From positions 22,915 to 86,914 of the forward strand of contig BMTH01000022.1 in the NCBI GenBank assembly GCA_014649575.1: a stretch of DNA of 64,000 nucleotides, in the 5' to 3' direction. The translations under genes were made by a program, and so were the position numbers. The stretch is from Streptomyces griseoincarnatus. Its GTDB lineage: Bacteria; Actinomycetota; Actinomycetes; Streptomycetales; Streptomycetaceae. Below are positions 25,534 to 33,559 of this stretch, piece by piece (the first letter of the stretch is position 1; each line of letters opens with the position of its first letter). Below the pieces are notes generated by a model that was given only the letters and a program-made list of their open reading frames with translations, was not told where the DNA came from and did no database searches.

Positions 25534-25683
25534 TGCCCGGCGCGCCGCCGTGCGCGACCGGGGCGCGGGGCGCCATCGTCGTGGCCGCCGCGCGGTTTCC
25601 GCCTGGTTGGGGCCGCCGCCCCGGGGCCCGGCGTTGATGCCGCGTTGATCGAACGTTTTTCACGCTCGGGCACGCTTTTGGCC

Positions 25684-25932
25684 ATGCACACCGACACGTT
25701 GACGCCGCCCGACCTCTCCTGGCAGGAGGAGGCGCTGTGCGCGCAGACCGGGGGAGACTTCTTCTTCCCCGAGCCGGGCAGCTCGGTCCGCGAGGCCAAG
25801 CGCATCTGCGGCCTGTGCCCGATCCGCGCCACCTGCCTGGAGTACGCCCTCACGCACGACATGCGCTTCGGCGTATGGGGCGGCCTGTCGGAGAAGGAAC
25901 GCCACGCCCTGCGGCGCACCGACTCCCGTTAG
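25684..25932 (+). CDS. WhiB-like (Wbl) Fe-S regulator
   Basis: An 82-residue WhiB-family protein with the four cluster-binding cysteines Cys19, Cys42, Cys45 and Cys51 (C-x22-C-x2-C-x5-C) and the GVWGG turn followed by a basic C-terminus. The ATG at 25684 was preferred because MHTDTLTPPDLSWQ is a normal Wbl N-terminus; an upstream in-frame start at 25645 would add 13 residues. There is no clear ribosome site. Wbl proteins bind region 4 of the principal sigma factor and control development or redox responses; which paralogue this is cannot be fixed from sequence alone. Confidence 0.93.
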   Translation: MHTDTLTPPDLSWQEEALCAQTGGDFFFPEPGSSVREAKRICGLCPIRATCLEYALTHDMRFGVWGGLSEKERHALRRTDSR

Positions 25933-25947
25933 GCCGCCCCGGCGGGT

Positions 25948-26922
25948 TCAGCCGGCGGCGCGGGCCGCCATCCGGGCCTTGCGGGCGGCGAGCTTCTCGT
26001 CGAACTTGCGCGCCTCGGCGTCCAGCCCGCCGAGGAACAGACCGAGCTCCTCCTGCGCCTTCAGGCCTTCCGGGCCCAGCCCGTCGATCTCCATGATCTT
26101 CAGGAAGCGCAGCACCGGCTGCAGCACGTCGTCGTGGTGGATCCGCATGTTGTAGACCTCGCCGATCGCCATCTGGGCGGCGGCGCGCTCGAAGCCGGGG
26201 ATGCCGTGGCCGGGCATGCGGAAGTTCACGACCACGTCGCGCACCGCCTGCATCGTCAGGTCGGGGGCGAGCTCGAACGCCGCCTTCAGCAGGTTCCGGT
26301 AGAACACCATGTGCAGGTTCTCGTCGGTCGCGATGCGCGCCAGCATGCGGTCGCACACCGGGTCGCCGGACTGGTGGCCGGTGTTGCGGTGCGAGATGCG
26401 GGTGGCCAGTTCCTGGAAGGCCACGTAGGCGATCGAGTGCAGCATCGAGTGACGGTTGTCCGACTCGAAGCCCTCGCTCATGTGGGACATGCGGAACTGC
26501 TCGAGCTTGTCCGGGTCCACGGCGCGCGAGGCGAGCAGGTAGTCGCGCATCACGATGCCGTGGCGGCCCTCCTCGGCGGTCCAGCGGTGCACCCAGGTGC
26601 CCCAGGCGCCGTCGCGGCCGAACAGGGAGGCGATCTCGTGGTGGTAGCTGGGGAGGTTGTCCTCCGTCAGCAGGTTCACCACGAGCGCGATCCGGCCGAC
26701 CTCGGTGACCTTCGACTGCTCCTTGCCCCAGGCCTCGCCGTCCTCGAAGAAGCCCGGGAAGTTGCGCCCGTCGCTCCACGGCACGTACTCGTGCGGCATC
26801 CAGTCCTTGGCGACCTTCAGGTGCCGGTTGAGCTCCTTCTCGACCACTTCCTCCAGCGCGTACAGCAGCCGGGCGTCGGTCCAGACGGAGGGGCTGTCGA
26901 TGTGGGCAGGAGTGAGTGTCAC
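25948..26922 (-). CDS. Acyl-ACP desaturase (diiron, FA_desaturase_2)
   Basis: Soluble acyl-[ACP] delta-9-type desaturase, 324 residues. The diiron ligands lie in the pairs E..(x)..EEGRHG (TAEEGRHGIVMRDY) and E...DENLH (IATDENLHMVFYRN), typical of the plant-like soluble family. It starts at a GTG with GGAG upstream. It introduces a double bond into acyl chains and so adjusts membrane fluidity. No ferredoxin partner is adjacent. The promoter region carries an operator array at 26978-27026, so expression is probably under a lipid- or temperature-responsive regulator encoded elsewhere. Confidence 0.93.
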   Translation of the reverse strand: MTLTPAHIDSPSVWTDARLLYALEEVVEKELNRHLKVAKDWMPHEYVPWSDGRNFPGFFEDGEAWGKEQSKVTEVGRIALVVNLLTEDNLPSYHHEIASLFGRDGAWGTWVHRWTAEEGRHGIVMRDYLLASRAVDPDKLEQFRMSHMSEGFESDNRHSMLHSIAYVAFQELATRISHRNTGHQSGDPVCDRMLARIATDENLHMVFYRNLLKAAFELAPDLTMQAVRDVVVNFRMPGHGIPGFERAAAQMAIGEVYNMRIHHDDVLQPVLRFLKIMEIDGLGPEGLKAQEELGLFLGGLDAEARKFDEKLAARKARMAARAAG

Positions 26923-26977
26923 GGGTGGCTCCAGGGGACGGGGACATGCGGACGTGCCGGCGAGCGGTGCCGGACAA

Positions 26978-27026
26978 CCTACGGCATCGTAGGCTACGTA
27001 CCCGTAGGTTACGAAGCCGTAGGCTA
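26978..27026. promoter_or_regulatory. Operator array upstream of the acyl-ACP desaturase
   Basis: CGTAGG occurs at 26988, 27003 and 27018, exactly 15 bp apart, each followed by (C/T)TA. A complementary CCTACG at 26978 makes a perfect 16-bp palindrome CCTACG-GCAT-CGTAGG with the first unit. The array starts 56 bp upstream of the desaturase start. Regularly phased half-sites suggest side-by-side binding of several dimers, as in TetR-type control of fatty-acid genes. Confidence 0.75.
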
Positions 27027-27075
27027 AGGGCGTCGTAAAAGGCCGCTGACCAGCGAGGTCCCGACCCGCCGCCCC

Positions 27076-27852
27076 TCAGGCGTACAGGTCCCGCAGCCGC
27101 ACCGACAGGCAGGTCACGCAGCCCTCGAGCTTCTCGAACTCGCCGATGTCCACCGGCACCGGCTCGTACCCGAGATCCGCGTACAGCTCCGCCGTCCTCG
27201 GCGCGCTCGCCGCCATCAGCAGTTTGTCGCCGCCCAGGCACACCACGTGCGCCCCGGACGGCTCCGGCACCGGCAGGAACCGCGGGAACAGCGACGGGGC
27301 GTCCATGTGCGGGACGTACCCGACGGCCGTCCCGTCGGGCAGCGCGGTGACCGCCGACTTCAGATGCAGCACCTTGGCCACCGGCACGGCGACCACCCGC
27401 GCGCCCAGCGGCTCGAACGCGGCCCGCACCTGCTGCACCCCGGCCGCGTCGGTGCGCCCGCCGCGGCCCACGTACACCGTGTCGCCGATCTTCAGGACGT
27501 CACCGCCGTCGAGCGTGCCCGGCTCCCACACCCAGTTCACCGAGCAGCCCAGGGACGCCACGGCCTCCTCGACCCCGAGGGTCTCCGCACGCCGCGACTC
27601 CGCGCCGGACCGCGCGATCAGCGCCACGTTGCGGAACATCACCACCGTGTCCTCCACGAACACGGAGTCCGGGCAGTCGTCGGCCGGGTCCACCTCGACG
27701 GTCTCCCAGCCGTGCGCCCGCAACGCGTCCGTGTACGCCTCCCACTGCCGCACGGCGAGATCGACGTCGACCTCCGCCCGCTCGACGTGGGTCACCAGCC
27801 CTTCGGCGAGGCTGGACGCGGGACGGCGGACGAGGGCCTTCTTGCTGGGCAC
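27076..27852 (-). CDS. Dimethylargininase (DDAH)-like amidinotransferase-fold hydrolase
   Basis: A 258-residue enzyme of the arginine-modifying penta-beta-alpha fold. Visible family features are CPDSVFVEDTVV near residue 60, LDGGDVL, the catalytic His in VLHLKSAVTAL, and the catalytic Cys near the end in GCVTCLSVRL. It should hydrolyse N-methylated arginines to citrulline and methylamines, or a related guanidine substrate. It starts at a GTG with AAAGGCG upstream and stands alone between the desaturase and a UvrA-like gene. Confidence 0.9.
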   Translation of the reverse strand: MPSKKALVRRPASSLAEGLVTHVERAEVDVDLAVRQWEAYTDALRAHGWETVEVDPADDCPDSVFVEDTVVMFRNVALIARSGAESRRAETLGVEEAVASLGCSVNWVWEPGTLDGGDVLKIGDTVYVGRGGRTDAAGVQQVRAAFEPLGARVVAVPVAKVLHLKSAVTALPDGTAVGYVPHMDAPSLFPRFLPVPEPSGAHVVCLGGDKLLMAASAPRTAELYADLGYEPVPVDIGEFEKLEGCVTCLSVRLRDLYA

Positions 27853-28005
27853 GGGTTCGCCTTTCGGATCGGACGTGCTGGTTCTCGGGGGCGTCTCAGC
27901 CCGTGCGGGGCCGGCCGGCCGCGGGCCCCGGCCCCGCCATCATGCAGTCCGCCGCCCGAGGGGACCACCCCGGGCCCCGATGAGATGAACCACGGGTAAC
28001 CCGGT

Positions 28006-30270
28006 TCAGCCCACGGCCCGCCGCAGATGCTCCCCGGTGTAGGACCCCGGAGCCCGCAGCAGCTCCGCCGGCGTGCCCTCGAACACAACCCGGCCGCCGT
28101 CGCGCCCGCCGCCCGGACCCAGGTCGACCACGTGGTCCGCGTGCGCCACCACCTGGAGGTTGTGCTCGACCACGATCACCGTGCCGCCCGCGTCCACCAG
28201 CCGGTCCAGCAGGCCGAGCAGCCCGTCCACGTCCGCCATGTGCAGCCCGGTCGTCGGCTCGTCCAGGACGAACACCGCGCCGTCCCGGTGCAGCCGGGTG
28301 GCCAGCTTCAGCCGCTGCCGCTCGCCGCCGGACAGGGTGGACAGCGGCTGGCCCAGCGTGAGGTAGGTGAGACCGACGTCCCGCAGCGCGCGCAGCCGTC
28401 GCCGTACGCCCGGGTCGTGGAAGAAGTCCAAGGCCTCGCCGGCGGTCATCTCCAGCACGTCGGCGACGGACCGCCCGCCGACGGTCAGCCGCAGCACCTC
28501 CTCGCCGAACCGCCGCCCCTCGCAGTCCGGGCAGGTGGTGGTCACCGGGTCCATGAACGCCAGGTCGGTGGAGAGGATCCCCCGTCCGCCGCAGGTCGCG
28601 CAGGCGCCGGTGGAGTTGAAGCTGAACAGCCCCGGTTCCGCGCCCGTCTCCCGCGCGAAGATCTTCCGCACCGTGTCCATGATCCCCAGGTACGTGGCCG
28701 GGGTGGACCGTCCGGAGATGCCGACGGACGACTGGTCGACCACCACGGCCTCGGGGTGCGCGTCGGTGAACTCGGCGACCAGGGTGCTCTTCCCCGACCC
28801 CGCCACCCCGGTCACCGCGGTCAGCACCCCGGCCGGGAAGCACACGGTGACGTCCCGCAGGTTGTTCCGGTCCGCTCCCTTCACCCACAGCTCGCCGGAC
28901 CGGGCGCGCACCTCGGTCTTCACCTCCGTGCGCCGCCCCAGGCAGCGTCCCGTGAGGGTGCCGGAGGCGGCCAGCTCCGCCGGTGTCCCCTCGAAGACGA
29001 CCGTGCCGCCCTCGGCGCCACCGCCCGGACCCATGTCGACCACGTGGTCGGCCAGCGCGACGACGTCCGGGTCGTGCTCGACGACCAGTACGGTGTTGCC
29101 CTTGTCCCGCAGCCGCAGCAGCAGTTCGCCCAGCCGGTGCACGTCCCGCGGGTGCAGCCCGACGCTCGGCTCGTCGAAGACGTACGTCATCCCGGACAGG
29201 CTGGAGCCCAGGTGCCGTACCGTCTTCAGCCGCTGGCCCTCGCCGCCGGAGAGCGTGGACGTCTCCCGGTCGAGGGAGAGATAGCCGAGGCCGATGCGGT
29301 CGATCCGCTCCAGCGCGGCGACGGCGGCAGCGGCGACCGGCCCGGCCACCGGGTCGTCGATCTCCCTCAGCACCGGGATCAGGTCGCACACCTGCATCGC
29401 CGAGAGCTCCGCGATGTTCCGGCCGTCGATCCGTGAGGCCAGGGCCGCCCGGCCGAGCCGGGCGCCGCCGCAGTCGGGGCAGACGCCCTCGGTGAGGAAC
29501 TCCCGCACCAGGTCACGGGTCTTCTGGCTCATCCCCTCCAGGTCCCGCTTCAGATACAGCCGTTCGAAGCGGTCGGCCAGCCCTTCGTACTCGGTGGTCC
29601 AGGTGCCTCCCGTGCCCTGCACGGTGACCTTGCTGCCGGGCCGCCCCCGCATCAGGAACTCCCGCTCGGCGGCCGTGAACGCGCGCACCGGCTTGAGCGG
29701 GTCCAGGTCCTCGCTGTTGGTGTACGCCTGCCCCTGCCAGGTGCCCGGCGCGAACGGCGGGAACCGGACCGCCCCCTCGGCGAGGGAGCGGTCCGGGTCG
29801 AGGATGCGGTCCCAGTCCGGCCGCACGGTCCGGCCCAGTCCGTCGCAGCCGGGACACATGCCCGACGGGTCGTTGAAGGAGTACGCGGTCGCCGGGCCCG
29901 CGCTGGGGGTGCCGTGCCGGGAGAACAGCACCCGCAGCACCGAGTGCACGTCCGTCATCGTGCCCACCGTCGACCGGGAGTGACCGCCGACCGGCCGCTG
30001 GTCGACGACGATCACCGGCGTCAGGTTCTCCAGCGCCCGCGCGTGCGGCCGCTCGTACTTGGGCAGCCGGTTGCGCACGAACCAGGTGTAGGTCTCGTTC
30101 AGCTGCCGCTGCGACTCGACCGCGATGGTGTCGAAGACGACCGACGACTTCCCCGACCCCGAGACACCGGTGAACACGGTCAGCCGGCCCTTCGGGATGC
30201 GGAGCGAGACGTCCCTGAGGTTGTTCTCGGTGGCCCCGGTGATGACGATGAAGCTGTCCTGCTGGGTCAT
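28006..30270 (-). CDS. Short UvrA-like ATPase (DrrC/UvrA2 type)
   Basis: A 754-residue UvrA homologue, about 200 residues shorter than true UvrA. It has two ABC modules with Walker A GVSGSGKSS and GVAGSGKST, signatures LSGGEGQR and LSGGERQR, and zinc-knuckle pairs CPGCDGLG, CPDCGG, CATCGGRG and CPDCEG. The shortening lies near the first module, where UvrA binds UvrB. Proteins of this kind include DrrC-like self-resistance factors that bind drug-damaged DNA. TAGCGT 7 bp before the ATG and the lack of a ribosome site suggest a leaderless mRNA. It directly follows an ABC-F resistance-type gene on the same strand, 10 bp apart. Confidence 0.92.
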   Translation of the reverse strand: MTQQDSFIVITGATENNLRDVSLRIPKGRLTVFTGVSGSGKSSVVFDTIAVESQRQLNETYTWFVRNRLPKYERPHARALENLTPVIVVDQRPVGGHSRSTVGTMTDVHSVLRVLFSRHGTPSAGPATAYSFNDPSGMCPGCDGLGRTVRPDWDRILDPDRSLAEGAVRFPPFAPGTWQGQAYTNSEDLDPLKPVRAFTAAEREFLMRGRPGSKVTVQGTGGTWTTEYEGLADRFERLYLKRDLEGMSQKTRDLVREFLTEGVCPDCGGARLGRAALASRIDGRNIAELSAMQVCDLIPVLREIDDPVAGPVAAAAVAALERIDRIGLGYLSLDRETSTLSGGEGQRLKTVRHLGSSLSGMTYVFDEPSVGLHPRDVHRLGELLLRLRDKGNTVLVVEHDPDVVALADHVVDMGPGGGAEGGTVVFEGTPAELAASGTLTGRCLGRRTEVKTEVRARSGELWVKGADRNNLRDVTVCFPAGVLTAVTGVAGSGKSTLVAEFTDAHPEAVVVDQSSVGISGRSTPATYLGIMDTVRKIFARETGAEPGLFSFNSTGACATCGGRGILSTDLAFMDPVTTTCPDCEGRRFGEEVLRLTVGGRSVADVLEMTAGEALDFFHDPGVRRRLRALRDVGLTYLTLGQPLSTLSGGERQRLKLATRLHRDGAVFVLDEPTTGLHMADVDGLLGLLDRLVDAGGTVIVVEHNLQVVAHADHVVDLGPGGGRDGGRVVFEGTPAELLRAPGSYTGEHLRRAVG

Positions 30271-30280
30271 GCCGTCGACG

Positions 30281-31903
30281 CTAGGCGGAATACCCGACAG
30301 CTTCTGGCGTGATTTCCTTCAGCTCTCCTCCCTCCATCATCAGCCAGCGCGTGATGCCGATCGATTCCAGGAACGGCAGGTCGTGGCTGGCCACGACCAG
30401 CGCCCCCTCGAACGACTCCAGCGCCGTGGTGAGCTGCCGGACGCTCGTCATGTCCAGGTTGTTCGTCGGCTCGTCCAGCATCAGCAGCTGCGGCGCGGGC
30501 TCCGCCAGCATCAGCGCCGCCAGGGTCGCCCGGAACCGCTCGCCGCCGGACAGCGTCGACGCCTGCTGGTCGGCGCGGGCGCCCCGGAACAGGAAGCGGG
30601 CGAGCCGTGCCCGGACCCGGTTGTTGGTGGCGCCCGGCGCGAACCGCGCCACGTTCTCCGCCACCGTCAGCTCCGGGTCCAGGACGTCGAGCCGCTGCGG
30701 CAAAAACCGCAGCGGGACGTGCGCCGTCGCCTCGCCCGACACCGGGGCCAGCTCCCCGGCGATGGTGCGCAGCAGCGTCGTCTTCCCGGCGCCGTTGCGT
30801 CCGATCAGCGCCACCCGCTCCGGGCCCCGCAGGTCGAGGCCCTTCACCCGGGCGCCGTACACCGGCTCCAGATCCATCAGGGTGAGGACCTGGCGCCCCG
30901 GCGGCACGGAGGTGAACGGCAGGTCGACGCGGATCTCGTCGTCGTCCCGCACCGCCTCCACCGCGTCGTCGAGCCGTTCCCTGGCCTCGGCGAGCTTCTC
31001 CTCGTGCATGATGCGGTGCTTGCCCGCGGAGACCTGCGCCGCGCGCTTGCGCGCACCCATGACGATCTTGGGTTCGCGTTTCTGCTCCCACATCTTCTGG
31101 CCGTACCGCCGACGGCGGGCCAGCTTGACCTGGGCCTCGGTCAGTTCGCGCTTCTGCTTGCGCAGATCGGACTCGGCGGCGCGCACCATGCGCTCCGCCG
31201 CCTCCTGCTCCACGGCCAGCGCCTCCTCGTACGCCGTGTAATTGCCGCCGTACCAGTGGATGCCGCCGGGGCGCAGGTCCGCGATCTGGTCGACCAGATC
31301 GAGCAGTTCCCGGTCGTGGCTCACCACGATCAGGACGCCCTGCCAGTTCTCGACGGCCGTGTACAGCCGTCTGCGGGCGTACAGGTCGAGGTTGTTGGTG
31401 GGTTCGTCGAGCAGCAGCACGTCAGGACGGCTCAGCAGCAGTGCGGCCAGCCGCAGCATGACGGACTCGCCGCCGGACACCTCGCCTACGGTGCGGTCCA
31501 GGCCGATGTGGCCGAGGCCCAGTTCGCCGAGCGTGGCCAGGGCGCGCTCCTCGACGTCCCAGTCGTCGCCGACGGTCTCGAAGTGCTCCTCGGCCGCGTC
31601 GCCCGCCTCGATGGCGTGCAGCGCGGCCCGCTTCCCGGCGATGCCGAGGGCCTCGTCGACCCGCAGCGCGGTGTCCAGCGTGACCGTCTGCGGCAGCCGG
31701 CCCACCTCGCCGGACACCTTGACGGTGCCCTCCGTGGGGGTCAGCTCCCCGGCGATCAGCTTGAGCAGGGTCGACTTGCCCGAGCCGTTGAGTCCGACCA
31801 GACCGGTGCGGCCCGGGCCGAAGGCCGCGTCAAGTTCTTCGAGGACGACGGTGCCGTCGGGCCAGGTGAAGGAGAGGGAGTGACAGGTGAGTGAAGCTGA
31901 CAT
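30281..31903 (-). CDS. ABC-F protein, antibiotic-resistance (ribosome protection) type
   Basis: A soluble 540-residue ABC-F ATPase with two nucleotide-binding domains and no membrane part: Walker A VGLNGSGKST and IGRNGAGKTT, signatures VSGGES and LSGGERFR, and Walker B segments ending LLLDEPTNNLD and LMLDEPTNNLD. The linker between the domains is long and basic (RRRRYGQKMWEQKREPK), as in ribosome-protecting members that expel macrolides, lincosamides or pleuromutilins. The mRNA leader carries a terminator-like hairpin (32001-32027), typical of drug-inducible attenuation in this class. Which drug it protects against is not readable from sequence. Confidence 0.9.
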   Translation of the reverse strand: MSASLTCHSLSFTWPDGTVVLEELDAAFGPGRTGLVGLNGSGKSTLLKLIAGELTPTEGTVKVSGEVGRLPQTVTLDTALRVDEALGIAGKRAALHAIEAGDAAEEHFETVGDDWDVEERALATLGELGLGHIGLDRTVGEVSGGESVMLRLAALLLSRPDVLLLDEPTNNLDLYARRRLYTAVENWQGVLIVVSHDRELLDLVDQIADLRPGGIHWYGGNYTAYEEALAVEQEAAERMVRAAESDLRKQKRELTEAQVKLARRRRYGQKMWEQKREPKIVMGARKRAAQVSAGKHRIMHEEKLAEARERLDDAVEAVRDDDEIRVDLPFTSVPPGRQVLTLMDLEPVYGARVKGLDLRGPERVALIGRNGAGKTTLLRTIAGELAPVSGEATAHVPLRFLPQRLDVLDPELTVAENVARFAPGATNNRVRARLARFLFRGARADQQASTLSGGERFRATLAALMLAEPAPQLLMLDEPTNNLDMTSVRQLTTALESFEGALVVASHDLPFLESIGITRWLMMEGGELKEITPEAVGYSA

Positions 31904-32000
31904 GCGGGCCTCCGCGGTTGCAGGAGTCGATCAGGGGCACACGCGTATCGAGACACCGCGGGACGACGACCGGCAGCCGGGGAGGAATCCGTGGCATGAG

Positions 32001-32078
32001 AAAAGCCCCGTTGCGGAGGGACCGCAAGGACGGCTCGAACGCCGAGGTCGCACGCGGCACACACACCTGACCGGTGTG
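32001..32078 (-). terminator. Terminator-like attenuator in the ABC-F leader
   Basis: Reading the minus strand, TTGCGG-TCCCT-CCGCAA (32027-32011) is followed by CGGGGC and a TTTT run (32004-32001), an intrinsic-terminator shape about 100 bp before the ABC-F start. Further upstream is a second hairpin, CACACC-GGTCA-GGTGTG (32062-32078). The rest of the 321-bp gap between 31904 and 32224 has no convincing gene; a short leader ORF could start near 32164 but lacks a clear ribosome site. Confidence 0.6.
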
Positions 32079-32224
32079 AGGCGGTGTCTCAGAACCTCAG
32101 ACGAGCAACGTCCTTCTCCCATCGACGGCAACAGAACCGCCGACGACGTTACGCGCGGCCCCACCGGCCGTCAACGCGATTTACGGACACCGTGGACCCC
32201 GTGTCCCCGCACCGAGGAGGCCTC

Positions 32225-32839
32225 GTGCCCAACGGCCCGCTCTCCCTGCCGGCCCGCCTGTGCCTGCTGGCCTGGGATCTCGACCCCACCCGGGCCGCCC
32301 CCGTGGTGCGGGCCGGCGCCCTGGCCGATCTCGCGCTGCGCGGCCTGCTGGTCGACGACGACGGCATCGCGACCCCGCGCGACCTGGACTCCCGCACCGG
32401 CGACCCGGTCCTTGACGGGCTCCTCGAACTGGTCAGCGAGTCCTTCCCGCACGGCTGGCGCACCTGGGTGACGCTGCACGCCCGGCACACCCTGGACGCG
32501 GTCCGCGAGCACCTGGTCGCCGAGGGCGTGCTGCGGGCCGAGAAGCACCGGGTGCTCGGAGTGTTCCCGTCCGTGGACCACGTCCTCACCGACAGGGCCC
32601 GGGCGGACGCCCTACGGACCGAGGCCCATCAGGTCCTCTCGGGCGCCACGGCCCCCGGAGAGGTCTCCGTCACGACCGCGACGACCCTCGCCCTCGCCAC
32701 GGCGGCGGACCTGCTCCTCCCGGCCTCGGGCTCCGTGCCGACCGTGCCGACGGACCCCGGCTTCGCCGCGATCCTCGACGAACTGGAGACGGGCCTGCGC
32801 GACGCGGCTCCGGCGGCTTCGCTGCCGAAGGGCCGCTGA
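32225..32839 (+). CDS. GPP34 (Golgi phosphoprotein 3-like) family protein
   Basis: A 204-residue member of the GPP34 family. It opens with LSLPARLCLLAWDLDP and contains GALADLALRGLLVDD, HTLDAVREHLVAEGVL and a Leu/Ala-rich C-terminus (TATTLALATAADLLLP), which matches the bacterial GPP34 pattern. The GTG start at 32225 follows GAGGAGG by 4-5 bp; the longer frame from 32084 would add an Arg-rich stretch overlapping the ABC-F leader and was rejected. The eukaryotic relatives bind phosphoinositides on the Golgi; the bacterial role is unknown. Confidence 0.85.
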   Translation: MPNGPLSLPARLCLLAWDLDPTRAAPVVRAGALADLALRGLLVDDDGIATPRDLDSRTGDPVLDGLLELVSESFPHGWRTWVTLHARHTLDAVREHLVAEGVLRAEKHRVLGVFPSVDHVLTDRARADALRTEAHQVLSGATAPGEVSVTTATTLALATAADLLLPASGSVPTVPTDPGFAAILDELETGLRDAAPAASLPKGR

Positions 32840-32856
32840 GGCACGACGGCTGGCGA

Positions 32857-32907
32857 ACGGCGGACGGCCAGGCACCCCGCGTCACCCGGGGCCTGGCCGT
32901 CCGCCGT
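32857..32907. terminator. Bidirectional terminator between GPP34 and SsgD-like genes
   Basis: Perfect 17-bp arms (ACGGCGGACGGCCAGGC and its complement) with a 17-nt loop between two convergent genes. There is no U-tract, as is usual for Streptomyces terminators. Confidence 0.85.
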
Positions 32908-32911
32908 GAGC

Positions 32912-33325
32912 TCACGCGTCCCGCATCAGTTCCGCGAGGTCGTGGTCGAGGTCGAGGTGGAGGTGTTCGAGGCCGGTGGGGACGAGTTCGCTCGTCGCCT
33001 CCAGGAAGCGGCGCAGTTCGCCGGAGCGGACGTGGATGACGGCCGTGCCCTCCGGGGCGTGGAACTCCATCACCGTACGGCCGTAGCCGTACGGACGCAC
33101 CCGGACGTCGCCGTCGCCCTCCGGGGCCTCCATGCCCGCCGCGAGCAGGTCACGGGCGAACGTCCAGCACACGTCGACGCCTTCGAGCGTGGCGGGCGCG
33201 GGAAAGGTCATGCGGACGGCGAACGGGTCGGCGCCGTCGTAATGGAGCGTGGCGGGGATGTTGGGCATCCGCGGCGCTGCTGCGACCAGGCGGGCCTCTA
33301 CGGACTGCTCGATGACGGTGGACAA
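32912..33325 (-). CDS. ssgD: SsgA-like sporulation/cell-division regulator (SsgD-like)
   Basis: A 137-residue SALP-family protein, found only in sporulating actinomycetes. Family features are ATLHYDGADPFAVRMTF, VCWTFARDLL, GDVRVRP and the C-terminal LEHLHLDLDHDLAELM. The TTG at 33325 was preferred over the ATG at 33409 because it follows GAGGGAG by 7 bp and yields the usual STVIEQSVEARL N-terminus; the extra 28 residues are Ser/Arg-rich. SALPs guide septum placement and spore wall maturation; SsgD is tied to lateral cell-wall integrity. The paralogue name is from memory of the family and of synteny. GTGAC-CTCT-GTCAC at 33430-33443 may be an operator for this gene or for the divergent one. Confidence 0.85.
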   Translation of the reverse strand: MSTVIEQSVEARLVAAAPRMPNIPATLHYDGADPFAVRMTFPAPATLEGVDVCWTFARDLLAAGMEAPEGDGDVRVRPYGYGRTVMEFHAPEGTAVIHVRSGELRRFLEATSELVPTGLEHLHLDLDHDLAELMRDA

Positions 33326-33559
33326 CGCCTTGCTCCCTCGTGACGGCTGGGCTGGCTTCCGGGCGGTTCGTGGCTGTCGGCTGCTTGAAGAGACGCTGGA
33401 ATCGGCCATTCCGTGCGCATGAAGTGCTAGTGACCTCTGTCACCGCCTTCATGCACCCGAGTGACACTCCTCTCCTCCCGTCCCGCACGGGCCGCTTGGG
33501 GCGTCGCCGCCGGAGGGCGCTCTGGACGGCGCCCCGCCGGTGGGCTAGCTTCGCCCGCC

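Noticed and set aside
31996..32070. Plus-strand frame starting MRKAPLRRDRKDG as a leader peptide
   Set aside because: It runs opposite to the ABC-F gene, overlaps the hairpin, has no downstream partner in the right register and no conserved pattern.
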